Shown here in pieces: positions 17,823 through 26,430 of a DNA stretch of 64,000 nucleotides. The notes under the pieces are model-generated. The model searched no databases and was not told the DNA's origin. It saw nothing but the letters and a program-made list of their open reading frames with translations. How positions within the stretch are numbered: position 1 is the stretch's first letter; the number at the start of each line of letters is the position of its first letter. The stretch is from NCBI RefSeq assembly GCF_004363005.1, contig NZ_SNYH01000001.1, forward strand, positions 62,001-126,000, read 5' to 3'. The position numbers were made by a program, and so were the translations under genes. The stretch comes from Tenacibaculum caenipelagi. GTDB lineage: Bacteria > Bacteroidota > Bacteroidia > Flavobacteriales > Flavobacteriaceae.

Positions 17823-20288
17823 TTAGTCTGTATATTTTAATTCATATTGACTCTCATCAATATGTTTTTCTGATTCTTTAGCAAAAAATTCTATTACAAA
17901 ACCTTGCAAATATAATTTTATTTTCTTCTTTTTCTCATTCATTTTAAACATCTTATAAACTTTTGGTGCGTTTGACTCTCTAAACTCTTTGAGTACGTTT
18001 GAATCTTCTTCTACCATCTTAAAAGTTTTATATTCTTCTATTTTTGAAACAATCCATCTATGAACAAGTAACTTTTTGTGAGACCTTCTTAGTACTTGAT
18101 TCATTTTGTTAAACTCAGCTTGTACGTCTTTTGGGTAAGAAGCTCTTTCTTTTGGAGTTTTATACCATAAAATATGTTTTCTTATTTCTTTCTTATTTTT
18201 CAAATAGTCTTGTTCAGTTGGATAATCTAAATAAATGGCGCTTTTATAAACATCTGTTAAAGCTTGATATATAAGTTCGTTATAATCTTTTAAATATTCT
18301 TTAGATTTATATATATCATCCAGTAATTGAATCACCTTTATCTTATATACTCTATTGTTTTTTTCTTTAGCTATTTTTATTCTTTCCTCTTGAAATCTCT
18401 TCTTTATTTCTTTAGGAATATTTTTAAAGTTTTTAGACTCTAATAATATATTAACTCTCGAACTTATCTCAGAAATTGTTCCTTCATATAGAGAGTCTTT
18501 ATAAACAAACCTAATAGGCTTTTTAACCTTCTTTTCCTTTTTCTCTTTTTTTGTCTTTTCTCTTCTTTTAAATTTTAAATCCTTTGAATTAAAAATTCCA
18601 AAATTATAAGTATAACCAAATGTCATAGTTATACTTTTATTAGAGATATTAGTTGAATTTCTTAACTGAAAAAGTCCGTTTAAATTAAAATTATGTCTTT
18701 TGCGGTATACATACCTTCCTCCTACTCTTAAATTAGTTACTTGTCCTTCTCTATTTCCATTATGAATACTCTCATTATAACTTAATGAACTATTAAATTT
18801 TAACTTTTTTTCTAAAAACCCCTTAGATACTGATAGTGTTGGTCCAAAAATTAAATTTTCTTCTGATATACCTAATTCACTATAACTAGCATTAATAGCT
18901 CCTGAGACTATTAAATCTGAATCTGGATATCCCACTGTATACGCACCTGTTAAATTATAAAACGAAGAGGCATCTTCTTCTCTAACCTTATCTCCAATCT
19001 TATTTACAGCATCTTGAAAAGACAGACTTAAGTTTAAATTTTGTCTAATACTTGGTGTTTCTTTTAAAATATAATTTACATTCACATTTGCATTTTGCGA
19101 AACTTGGCTTATATTATCTTGATCTAACTCTTCTTCTATTTGAGATACACCATTAATAAAATCAAATTGATTTTTAATATTAGTAAAAGATTGAAAGTTA
19201 GAGTATCCTACATTAATATTTAATTTTTCACTCGCTATATACCCTAAGTTTAAAGAGCTTACCAATCTACTTAACTGAGTGGCTTTTTTATTATCAATAT
19301 CATCATTTTGTAAACCGGCATTTAAATTTATAGATAGTTTATCTTTAAATATAGTTTGAGATGCATTTACTGTTAAATTCTCTAAATCATTATTAAAAAA
19401 ATACCCTCCCAGTGTCCTGTAATTGGGGTCTATTAATTCATATCCTAACCCTACTGCTCCTCTTCCTACTTTATAAACTAAATTTAAATTATACGCTTTA
19501 TAATATTGAGTTGTTGGATTACTTGACAATAAAAAAGATGCAAAATGATTACTTTCTCCTTCAACTCGAATATCTTCAGTTAAAGCTGATAAAGCCACTT
19601 CTCCTTTGAATTTTAAATCTTTTAAAAAATTTAGTTCTGTATTAAAACTTATTACCGTATTATCTTTAGGTAAAACTTCTTTTTCTATTGGGATTGGGTT
19701 ATTTAGCGACTCCGTATCATCTTTCGCTCTAAAAAAAATAACTCCTGCTGTTAACTTATCAAACTTATATGAAGCTTTAATTCCATAGCCAATTCTCTTA
19801 TAATTTGCTTCTCCATTTAAATTCTCTTCATTAAATTCTCTTTCTTTTAAGAACCTACCATACATTAAACTTATTTTTAGTTTGTCTTTAGGCGACAAAT
19901 CAAAACCAACACCTGTAAACTGATGTCCGTTTAATGTATAAGGAGAAAAACTCATATTTATATCACCAATGTGTGCTGTTACCCATTTATAGCTTGGGTG
20001 AAGACTTAACCTATTAAAAGTAAATGGTGTATTTGCTTGAAATTTGCTGTTTGAATACGAAAAAGAAACTGGAATATTATAAACATCACTAATGTTTAGA
20101 TTAACATTTCCAGACAAAAAATAGGTAAAAGGTTCTCTATTAGAGTTTCCATTATAATATATTGTATTTACCCCAACACCTCCTGTTACTTTAAATAATG
20201 ACGACTTGCCTATCTTATCTAAATTTTGACTATAGATAAAAAGGGGAAACAATAAAAAAAATAGTAATGTATTTTTCTCTCTATTCAA
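17823..20288 (-). CDS. Outer-membrane beta-barrel protein with charged helical C-terminal domain
   Basis: This 821-residue protein starts at a TTG; an in-frame stop lies three codons upstream and no ATG precedes the signal peptide (NTLLFFLLFPLFIYSQ), so the TTG is the only sensible start. Residues about 20-570 alternate hydrophobic and polar residues in a barrel pattern (SFSYSNSKFQ, GIKASYKFDK, LNLVYKVGRGAVGLGYEL, MTFGYTYNFGIF). A lysine-rich linker (KTKKEKKEKKVKKP, near residue 580) leads to about 220 residues of charged helix, which barrel proteins normally lack. It is the first gene of the operon, 16 bp before the ATG of the toxin-like gene. It may be the outer-membrane anchor or channel for the downstream proteins; it does not look like the short PorP/SprF type. 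Confidence 0.7.
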   Translation of the reverse strand: MNREKNTLLFFLLFPLFIYSQNLDKIGKSSLFKVTGGVGVNTIYYNGNSNREPFTYFLSGNVNLNISDVYNIPVSFSYSNSKFQANTPFTFNRLSLHPSYKWVTAHIGDINMSFSPYTLNGHQFTGVGFDLSPKDKLKISLMYGRFLKEREFNEENLNGEANYKRIGYGIKASYKFDKLTAGVIFFRAKDDTESLNNPIPIEKEVLPKDNTVISFNTELNFLKDLKFKGEVALSALTEDIRVEGESNHFASFLLSSNPTTQYYKAYNLNLVYKVGRGAVGLGYELIDPNYRTLGGYFFNNDLENLTVNASQTIFKDKLSINLNAGLQNDDIDNKKATQLSRLVSSLNLGYIASEKLNINVGYSNFQSFTNIKNQFDFINGVSQIEEELDQDNISQVSQNANVNVNYILKETPSIRQNLNLSLSFQDAVNKIGDKVREEDASSFYNLTGAYTVGYPDSDLIVSGAINASYSELGISEENLIFGPTLSVSKGFLEKKLKFNSSLSYNESIHNGNREGQVTNLRVGGRYVYRKRHNFNLNGLFQLRNSTNISNKSITMTFGYTYNFGIFNSKDLKFKRREKTKKEKKEKKVKKPIRFVYKDSLYEGTISEISSRVNILLESKNFKNIPKEIKKRFQEERIKIAKEKNNRVYKIKVIQLLDDIYKSKEYLKDYNELIYQALTDVYKSAIYLDYPTEQDYLKNKKEIRKHILWYKTPKERASYPKDVQAEFNKMNQVLRRSHKKLLVHRWIVSKIEEYKTFKMVEEDSNVLKEFRESNAPKVYKMFKMNEKKKKIKLYLQGFVIEFFAKESEKHIDESQYELKYTD

Positions 20289-20380
20289 ACAATTTTAATT
20301 GGATAACAAAAGAAAGATTTTTTAATTCAAAAAACAATTTTACTCCTCACTTTTTAAAATATAATTAAAATACAACAAAA

Positions 20381-20410
20381 AACGCTGTAGAATTGACATT
20401 CAACAGCGTT
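20381..20410 (-). terminator. Rho-independent terminator after guaB
   Basis: Arms AACGCTGT and ACAGCGTT, extended by GAAT/ATTC after an A-A mismatch, form a hairpin with a TGAC loop. On the minus strand six T residues follow, 53 bp past the guaB stop. The hairpin separates guaB from the toxin operon, which therefore needs its own promoter between about 20289 and 20380. I found no convincing -7 box there. Confidence 0.85.
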
Positions 20411-20462
20411 TAAGTTTTTAGGTTATTTCCTCCCAAAATAGGGGTCGTAATAACTCTATAAT

Positions 20463-21938
20463 TTATCTCCTACTATAGTTAGGTGCTTCTTTAGTAATCG
20501 CAACATCGTGTGGATGACTTTCGTTGATTCCACTTGCTGTGATACGAACAAACTTTCCTGTACTTTTTAAAGTTTCAATATCTTTTGCTCCACAGTATCC
20601 CATTCCCGCACGTAAACCACCTACAAATTGATGAATACTTTCTTGTAATTCTCCTTTGTAAGGTACACGTCCAACAATTCCTTCTGGAACTAATTTTTTA
20701 ATATCATCTTCAACATCTTGAAAATAACGATCTTTAGAACCTTGTTTCATGGCTTCAACCGATCCCATTCCTCGATATGACTTGAATTTTCTTCCGTCAT
20801 AAATAATAGTTTCTCCTGGAGATTCTTTAGTTCCTGCTAATAACGAACCTAACATTACACTGTCAGCTCCTGCAGCAATTGCTTTAGGTATATCTCCTGT
20901 GTAACGAATACCTCCATCAGCAATAACAGGTACACCTGTTCCTTTAATTGCTGCTGCAACTTCTACTACAGCAGAGAATTGTGGGAATCCAACTCCTGCA
21001 ACCACACGTGTTGTACAGATTGACCCTGGTCCAATTCCTACTTTTACAGCATCAGCTCCAGCCTCTACTAAATATTTTGCTGCTTCTGGTGTAGCAATAT
21101 TTCCTACCACAACATCTAATTGCGGAAATTTTGCTTTAACTGCTTTTAATACAGAAACCACTCCTTTGGTATGTCCGTGAGCCGTATCAATAATCACTGC
21201 ATCTACTCCTGCATTTACTAAGGCTTCTGCTCTATCAACAGCATCATGTGTTACTCCTAAAGCTGCAGCCACACGTAAACGTCCATATGAATCTTTATTA
21301 GCTATCGGCTTTTGTGTCAATTTCGTGATATCTCTAAAGGTAATTAACCCAACTAATTTATCATCATCATTAACAACTGGCAATTTTTCAATCTTATTTT
21401 CTTGTAAAATAACTTCAGCATCTTTTAATGAAGTTCCTTCTGCCACTGTTACTAAATTCTCAGAAGTCATTACCTCAACGATTGGTCGTTCGTTATTTTT
21501 TTCAAAACGTAAGTCACGATTAGTTACAATTCCTATTAATTTCCCTCCTTCATCAACAATAGGTATACCTCCAATTTTATGCTCACGCATTGCTTGTTTA
21601 GCGTCTAACACTATTGAGTTTAACGATAAGGTTATCGGATCGATAATCATACCACTTTCGGCACGTTTTACTTTACGTACTTCAAGAGCTTGTTGCTCAA
21701 TCGTCATATTTTTATGCAACACTCCAATTCCTCCTTCTCTTGCAATAGCAATTGCCATAGCAGATTCGGTAACAGTATCCATGGCTGCAGATACTATTGG
21801 AACATTGATTATTATGTTTCTTGTAAATTTTGTTTGGATTGAAACTTCTCTCGGAAGCACTTCTGAGTAGGCTGGAACTAATAAAACGTCATCATACGTT
21901 AATCCTTCTCCTACAAATTTAGATTGATGAGCTTGCAT
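20463..21938 (-). CDS. guaB: Inosine-5'-monophosphate dehydrogenase
   Basis: It oxidises IMP to XMP with NAD, the committed step of guanine nucleotide synthesis, in the cytosol. The ATG at 21938 ([20 protein letters not shown]) is preferred to an upstream in-frame TTG at 21944, giving 491 residues, normal for the family. Two CBS domains lie at about residues 95-205 ([34 protein letters not shown]). The catalytic loop [11 protein letters not shown] places the active-site Cys near residue 308, followed by [10 protein letters not shown] and [10 protein letters not shown] phosphate-binding segments and the flap region [10 protein letters not shown]. It is a single-gene unit with its own promoter and terminator. 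Confidence 0.98.
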   Translation of the reverse strand: MQAHQSKFVGEGLTYDDVLLVPAYSEVLPREVSIQTKFTRNIIINVPIVSAAMDTVTESAMAIAIAREGGIGVLHKNMTIEQQALEVRKVKRAESGMIIDPITLSLNSIVLDAKQAMREHKIGGIPIVDEGGKLIGIVTNRDLRFEKNNERPIVEVMTSENLVTVAEGTSLKDAEVILQENKIEKLPVVNDDDKLVGLITFRDITKLTQKPIANKDSYGRLRVAAALGVTHDAVDRAEALVNAGVDAVIIDTAHGHTKGVVSVLKAVKAKFPQLDVVVGNIATPEAAKYLVEAGADAVKVGIGPGSICTTRVVAGVGFPQFSAVVEVAAAIKGTGVPVIADGGIRYTGDIPKAIAAGADSVMLGSLLAGTKESPGETIIYDGRKFKSYRGMGSVEAMKQGSKDRYFQDVEDDIKKLVPEGIVGRVPYKGELQESIHQFVGGLRAGMGYCGAKDIETLKSTGKFVRITASGINESHPHDVAITKEAPNYSRR

Positions 21939-21978
21939 ATGCAATCAATTTAGTGTGTTGTTAATTAATTGCATGCAA
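21933..21978. promoter_or_regulatory. Pair of TTGCAT...ATGCAA palindromes at the guaB start
   Basis: TTGCATATGCAA (21933-21944) covers the guaB start codon, and TTGCATGCAA (21969-21978) overlaps the first base pairs of the -7 box. Both are perfect palindromes built on the same half-site TTGCA. Their placement suits a repressor controlling purine synthesis. No regulator is identified. Confidence 0.4.
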
Positions 21979-21983
21979 ATATA
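21976..21983 (-). promoter_or_regulatory. guaB -7 promoter element
   Basis: TATATTTG on the minus strand matches the Bacteroidota TAnnTTTG element, 37 bp before the guaB ATG. A TTAG lies 22 bp upstream as a possible weak -33 element. Confidence 0.55.
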
Positions 21984-22196
21984 CTACAAATAATACAAAA
22001 TAACCCTAAGTTATAGATTATATAAATGAATTTAACAAAAAAATAAAGAAACAGCTCTTTAAATAATTTTTAGCGAAATCCTTTTTTACTTCACTCTTTT
22101 ATTTGATACGCTAATAACCAACTTTTATACGCTTATGGATTACACCTAATACCTTATTTAAAACATATTTAAATTTAATTATGCAAATGATTAATT

Positions 22197-22952
22197 ATGG
22201 AAAATAGTGCTCCTGTAAAAGAAATAAAAAAGATACCCAATACAAACGATGTATATCCTAAAGTATCAAAAGAATTGATTACTGAAATTAACAATATGCT
22301 ATCGTATGCTATATACAATGGTATCATAATCAACACAGAGGTTAACTCATTAATAGAAAGTAAAAGTTTAAATGATTTAATTAACGCTCATAATTTACTT
22401 GTTAAAAACATTGCCCCAGCAACTCCAAAATCTATTGAATATACTAAAACATTACGTTCTGAAGGAAACGGGAAATCTATTTTTAATAAACTTCCAGTGG
22501 TAAGGAATCTTATATTTTTAACTATTTTCTTTCTGGCTTTATTTATTATCACAGCACTTTCTCCTGAGGTTAACAATAGCTCATTAGATAAAGGTGTGAT
22601 GGACAACTCTGGCCTTCCTTTACTATTAAATCTTTCTTTTTTAGCATCTATTTCAGGTTTGGGTGTTGTTTTTCATTTGTTAAAAAAAGTGAGCGATTCT
22701 ATTAAAAAATCCACTATGGTTTCGGAAGAATCTATTTCATATATAGCACACATTATACTTGGTATCGTGGCGGGACTTATTATGTCAGAAATTATTTCTG
22801 TTTATACCTCCAATCCAGAAAGTATTGATCTTTTTAACAAGGGAGCTCTGGCTCTTATTGGCGGTTTTTCTTCCGAAGCTATTTTTAGTATTCTTCAAGG
22901 GGTTATAGATCGTGTTGAGTCTGTATTTATTTTACCAAAAAATCAAACGTGA
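22197..22952 (+). CDS. Membrane protein of unknown function
   Basis: A 251-residue protein I do not recognise. Residues 1-100 are soluble and partly helical, with no signal peptide. Three or four membrane segments follow: about 103-122 (VVRNLIFLTIFFLALFIITA), about 140-160 (LPLLLNLSFLASISGLGVVF), about 183-205 (ISYIAHIILGIVAGLIMSEI), and a weaker GALALIGGFSSEAIFSIL near 217-235. It is the first of three plus-strand genes, followed by a structured spacer and a lipoprotein gene. The region upstream to the guaB promoter holds no other gene. Confidence 0.65.
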   Translation: MENSAPVKEIKKIPNTNDVYPKVSKELITEINNMLSYAIYNGIIINTEVNSLIESKSLNDLINAHNLLVKNIAPATPKSIEYTKTLRSEGNGKSIFNKLPVVRNLIFLTIFFLALFIITALSPEVNNSSLDKGVMDNSGLPLLLNLSFLASISGLGVVFHLLKKVSDSIKKSTMVSEESISYIAHIILGIVAGLIMSEIISVYTSNPESIDLFNKGALALIGGFSSEAIFSILQGVIDRVESVFILPKNQT

Positions 22953-22974
22953 TAAAAACATATTAAATTGGGGA

Positions 22975-23072
22975 GAGAGAGGTTGAAACACCTATTGAGT
23001 AATATTTTCTAAAAGAAAATTATACTTATTTACAACTATACTAACCGAACTTAGGGTGTTACCAACCTCTCT
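22975..23072 (+). promoter_or_regulatory. Structured leader between membrane protein and lipoprotein genes
   Basis: AGAGAGGTTG at 22976-22985 can pair with CAACCTCTCT at 23063-23072, and after a small internal loop AACACC (22987-22992) pairs with GGTGTT (23055-23060). The enclosed segment holds a second hairpin, ATTTTCT-AAA-AGAAAAT (about 23004-23020). No T-run follows, so it is not a standard terminator. It would fold as a two-level stem in the 5' leader of the lipoprotein gene at 23094. It could be an mRNA processing or control element, or a small RNA. Confidence 0.4.
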
Positions 23073-23093
23073 TCATTTAAAAAAATTAAACCT

Positions 23094-23681
23094 ATGAAAC
23101 ATTTTTATATAGTTATTTGTGCCTTCCTATTTTTCTCTTGTGCCAGTGTTCCTAGTTCTACGGCTACTCTTACGAAAGAAATTATTCAAGAAAGTGATAA
23201 TATGCATCAATTAAATATATCATTGATTAATCAACTTTTTGAAGAACGCAAAGAGCGTATTAATTCTTTTATTGACAATAAATATACTCCTGCTCTATTA
23301 AAAAATTATGAAAAGCTACTTCCTGATTCTTTGGACTATAAGAAGGAACTTCCTAATATTTTAAACAGCATAATTCCTGTAATTAGTCATAAAAAAGATT
23401 CGCTTCAAAATGTATTGTACTTACAAAAACAGGACGTTTTAAATCAATTAGCTAATAATTATACAAATTATAACAAAGCGACTACTTCACTTCAAAATTT
23501 AATTAACTCTTTGGTCAAAATAAAAACAACAGAAAGTGATGCTCTATTAGCTATTGACAAGTTAACTGGAGATAAAGTTAATTTTAAAAAAGTTGAAAAT
23601 ACAATTACAAATAGCATTGATAAAACAGGAGATAGCTTAGATAAATTGATACAAATTGAAAAAGTAATTAATCAAAAATAA
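23094..23681 (+). CDS. Lipoprotein with long helical body, unknown function
   Basis: A 195-residue protein with a lipoprotein signal (MKHFYIVICAFLFFSCAS; lipobox Cys at residue 16). The mature part is almost wholly helical and charged, with heptad-like Leu/Ile spacing (LINQLFEERKERINSFID, LLAIDKLTGDKVNFKKVE). No family is recognised. It lies 7 bp before the 89-residue gene, and the two are probably co-expressed. An envelope location is supported by the lipobox only. Confidence 0.7.
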   Translation: MKHFYIVICAFLFFSCASVPSSTATLTKEIIQESDNMHQLNISLINQLFEERKERINSFIDNKYTPALLKNYEKLLPDSLDYKKELPNILNSIIPVISHKKDSLQNVLYLQKQDVLNQLANNYTNYNKATTSLQNLINSLVKIKTTESDALLAIDKLTGDKVNFKKVENTITNSIDKTGDSLDKLIQIEKVINQK

Positions 23682-23688
23682 CACATTT

Positions 23689-23958
23689 ATGGATTCAATA
23701 AACTGGAATAATATAGCGCAGCAAGCTACATCACAAACCGATAATGAATTTAATCAGCAATTAGCTAACCTAACTAATTTGAAAGTGAGTGAAGTTGATG
23801 CTTTAATTAAGGAAAGTAAAATTACTAATGCTAATGCTGTTAAAACTTTAAAATTAATTGATGATGCCACAGCTTCTAACAACGAAAAAGCCAAGGCCTT
23901 ATCAAATATTGAAAATGGCATTGGCTTTGTAATAAGTTTAGTTTCAAAACTAGTATAA
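23689..23958 (+). CDS. Small helical protein, unknown function
   Basis: An 89-residue protein without signal peptide or membrane segment. It is rich in Asn, Ala and Lys and predicted helical (LANLTNLKVSEVDALIKESK; ATASNNEKAKALSNIENG), with a more hydrophobic C-terminus (GFVISLVSKLV). It starts 7 bp after the lipoprotein stop, and its stop lies in the left arm of the terminator shared with the convergent response regulator gene. The role is unknown. Confidence 0.6.
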   Translation: MDSINWNNIAQQATSQTDNEFNQQLANLTNLKVSEVDALIKESKITNANAVKTLKLIDDATASNNEKAKALSNIENGIGFVISLVSKLV

Positions 23959-23983
23959 CACTATCTTACCTAAAGATAGTGTT
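23957..23983. terminator. Bidirectional terminator between small ORF and response regulator
   Basis: AACACTATCTT (23957-23967) pairs perfectly with AAGATAGTGTT (23973-23983) around a 5-nt loop. The stem overlaps the stop codons of both convergent genes. A T-rich run follows on the plus strand (TGTTTTA). Confidence 0.7.
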
Positions 23984-24709
23984 TGTTTTAATAAATGCAT
24001 TTTTATATCGTTCGCTAAAAAGTATTTTCTCTCCTTTCTCTAAGACAATCAAATTATCTTCAAAATAAATTTCTTTTATCCTTTTCATGTTTACTAAGAA
24101 ATTTCTGTGTACTTGTTTAAAATCTGGGTTCGCCAGCATTTCTTTCAGCTTTACTAAAGATAATTTTATTAAGTAATTACCAGAATCGCATATTAAATTA
24201 CAATATTTTTCTTTAACCTCCACGTAGTTTATCGAAGCTACATCAACTTTAACGACACTTCTTTTTTTCTTAATAAACAAATACGACGGACTTAATACTC
24301 CATTTTCTGATGTTAAACTAATGCTATTACCTTGTTGATAACACGACTCGATTGCTAACTCTAACGAGAAAAGTAATTCTAATTTATTATATGGTTTTAA
24401 AAGATAAATAAGTGGGTTGGTAAGTTTTGCTTCGTCAAAAACATCTTTTCCTTGCATACTCGTTAAAAACAAAAACGGAATATTAATTCCTTCTTTATTT
24501 AACCTCTGAGCCAAAGTTATTCCATCAGGTTTACCTTTAATCATTATATCTAATACAATGACATCAAAAAAACGATTTTTAATTAACTTTTCTGCTTCTT
24601 CTGCATTTTCTGCAACAGATACTTCATATTCATTTTCTTCTAAAAAAGAGGATAACTCAATAGCTTCTTCTTCTAAATCTTCTAACAATAATAATTGCAA
24701 TTTTTTCAT
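23966..24709 (-). CDS. LytTR-family response regulator
   Basis: A 247-residue two-component regulator. The receiver domain (residues 1-120) has the acidic pair EDLEEE near the start, the phospho-acceptor Asp in VIVLDIMIKGKPDG near residue 54, the switch Thr/Ser in FLFLTSM, and Lys in LLKPYNK. A LytTR DNA-binding domain follows at about 140-245 (KVDVASINYVEVKEKYCNLI, FKQVHRNFLVNMKRIKEI). It overlaps the kinase gene upstream by 4 bp (ATGA), so the pair is coupled. Target genes are not evident from the window. Confidence 0.92.
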   Translation of the reverse strand: MKKLQLLLLEDLEEEAIELSSFLEENEYEVSVAENAEEAEKLIKNRFFDVIVLDIMIKGKPDGITLAQRLNKEGINIPFLFLTSMQGKDVFDEAKLTNPLIYLLKPYNKLELLFSLELAIESCYQQGNSISLTSENGVLSPSYLFIKKKRSVVKVDVASINYVEVKEKYCNLICDSGNYLIKLSLVKLKEMLANPDFKQVHRNFLVNMKRIKEIYFEDNLIVLEKGEKILFSERYKNAFIKTNTIFR

Positions 24710-26430
24710 AATTCTATGCTTTTTGCATTAGGTAACAAAATTCTTATTGTAGTCCCCATATCCAACTCACTTTCTATGAGTAATGTTCCATGGTTTTTCT
24801 TTACCAGTGTTTGACATAATAACATCCCAAGCCCCACACCTTCGGATCTGTTTATTTTGTCAATACTAAGATTTTCTAATCTTTTTATTTTTTCTAATTT
24901 TTCTTTTGATATTCCATAACCAGTATCTTTTATTTCAATTACACTAAATTCTTCTGATTCTTTATAAGTACTTACATTAATTTGTCCGTTCTCTCCAGTA
25001 TACTTTAAAGCATTGTCTAACAAATTTCGCAATACAATTTTTAACGATTCTTTATCTGCTTTCACTAAAATTGAAGCTTCAAACCTTGTTGTTAGCTCAA
25101 TATTTTTAGCTTCTGCTATATTTTCAAAATTATAAACGGCTTGTTCAACTAAAGGTTTCAAAGGATACACTTCTGTATTGAACGATAGTTGATTATTTTG
25201 CTCTAACGACCAATGTAACACATTATTTAATAAATGACTTGTACTTTCTGTTAATGCAATAGCTTTATTGGTAGTTTCATCTATAGCATCATATTCTTTA
25301 TTCTTTAATTGCCTTTTTAACTTTTCGTGTTGACGTTTAATCGTATTGATTGGTGAGCGCAAATCGTGAGATACTACGGAAAATAGATAGTCTTTCGTTT
25401 TATTAGCTACGTTAAGTTCTTCTTTTTGTTGAGTTATAAATTTATTTTTACTTTTTAGCTCTCTATAAATATAACTCAAAATTCCCAGAAAAACTAATAA
25501 TCCAGAAGCTCCAATTACTAAACTCTTCTGTACTACTGCCTGACGTTTTAATTGTTCGTCTTGCAGTGCTATTTCTTTTTGCTTTTGTGCTACCGCTAAT
25601 TGTTTGTCTTTTTCAGTAAGCTCCCAAATTTTATCGCGATTCCAAATAGAATCTTTCCAACGACCATATTCCATGTAATACTCTACACTTTTTTGGTAGT
25701 TCTTTCTATTCTTCTCTACAACCGCCATGTTTCTGGCAGAATTTTGCTTGAGCTCTAAATCAGAAAACTTTTTCGCTAAATCATATGCCTCTTTGAACAA
25801 GGGAATTGCTTCATCATCTAAATATTGATTATAATAAACATTAGCTAAATCCATTTTGGCAATTATAAATCTTGATGTATCCTTAAAATCAATAAACTTT
25901 AATGATTTTTCAAAATATATTTTTGCTTTATTAAATTCTCTTTTATGTAAATAACATAATCCTAAATTATGATATGCGTTTTCCTTTAAGTTTGAATTTT
26001 CTTTATTATTTGTTTTTTCCCATCTTAAATAATGCTCTATAGCTTTATTATATTCTTTCGTACTAAGGTAAATTAATCCTAACTTAGATTCCTTTACACC
26101 TCTAAACAACTCTAAATCAGATATATTATTTAAATTTTTTATTGCTTTTTTGTAAAATGATTTTTTTATTGCAGAAACTCCCTGAATATAGTTTAATATA
26201 TCTCTCTTCATAAGATTTGTCTCAACCATCAATGTTTTGCCACTGAAAATATAACAAGAGTCATATTCTTTATTTTGATAAAACTTAAAAGATTTGCAAA
26301 ACATGGATGATTTATTTTTCTTACATAAACTATCCACTTTTACTTTCAATAAATCTAGTTGAGACTGAGATTGAACTTGAAGATTAATATTAAAAACACT
26401 AAATACAATTAGCAGCAAACTTCTACTCAT
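24706..26430 (-). CDS. TPR-containing sensor histidine kinase
   Basis: A 574-residue kinase. An N-terminal signal segment leads to a periplasmic part with TPR repeats at about 60-280 (NKAIEHYLRWEKT, AYHNLGLCYLHKREFNKAKI, AIPLFKEAYDLAKK). A coiled segment precedes one membrane helix at about 300-322 (LVIGASGLLVFLGILSYIY). The HisKA motif FSVVSHDLRSPINT holds the phospho-acceptor His near residue 355. The HATPase domain has NLLDNALKYTGENG (N box), DTGYGIS (G1) and GVGLGMLLC (G2). It forms a pair with the downstream LytTR regulator, and its start lies inside the end of the 163-residue gene (8 bp overlap). The ligand is unknown. Confidence 0.93.
   Translation of the reverse strand: MSRSLLLIVFSVFNINLQVQSQSQLDLLKVKVDSLCKKNKSSMFCKSFKFYQNKEYDSCYIFSGKTLMVETNLMKRDILNYIQGVSAIKKSFYKKAIKNLNNISDLELFRGVKESKLGLIYLSTKEYNKAIEHYLRWEKTNNKENSNLKENAYHNLGLCYLHKREFNKAKIYFEKSLKFIDFKDTSRFIIAKMDLANVYYNQYLDDEAIPLFKEAYDLAKKFSDLELKQNSARNMAVVEKNRKNYQKSVEYYMEYGRWKDSIWNRDKIWELTEKDKQLAVAQKQKEIALQDEQLKRQAVVQKSLVIGASGLLVFLGILSYIYRELKSKNKFITQQKEELNVANKTKDYLFSVVSHDLRSPINTIKRQHEKLKRQLKNKEYDAIDETTNKAIALTESTSHLLNNVLHWSLEQNNQLSFNTEVYPLKPLVEQAVYNFENIAEAKNIELTTRFEASILVKADKESLKIVLRNLLDNALKYTGENGQINVSTYKESEEFSVIEIKDTGYGISKEKLEKIKRLENLSIDKINRSEGVGLGMLLCQTLVKKNHGTLLIESELDMGTTIRILLPNAKSIEL

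Noticed and set aside
21325..21870. 181-codon plus-strand frame
   Set aside because: Antisense to guaB, whose conserved residues explain the open frame.
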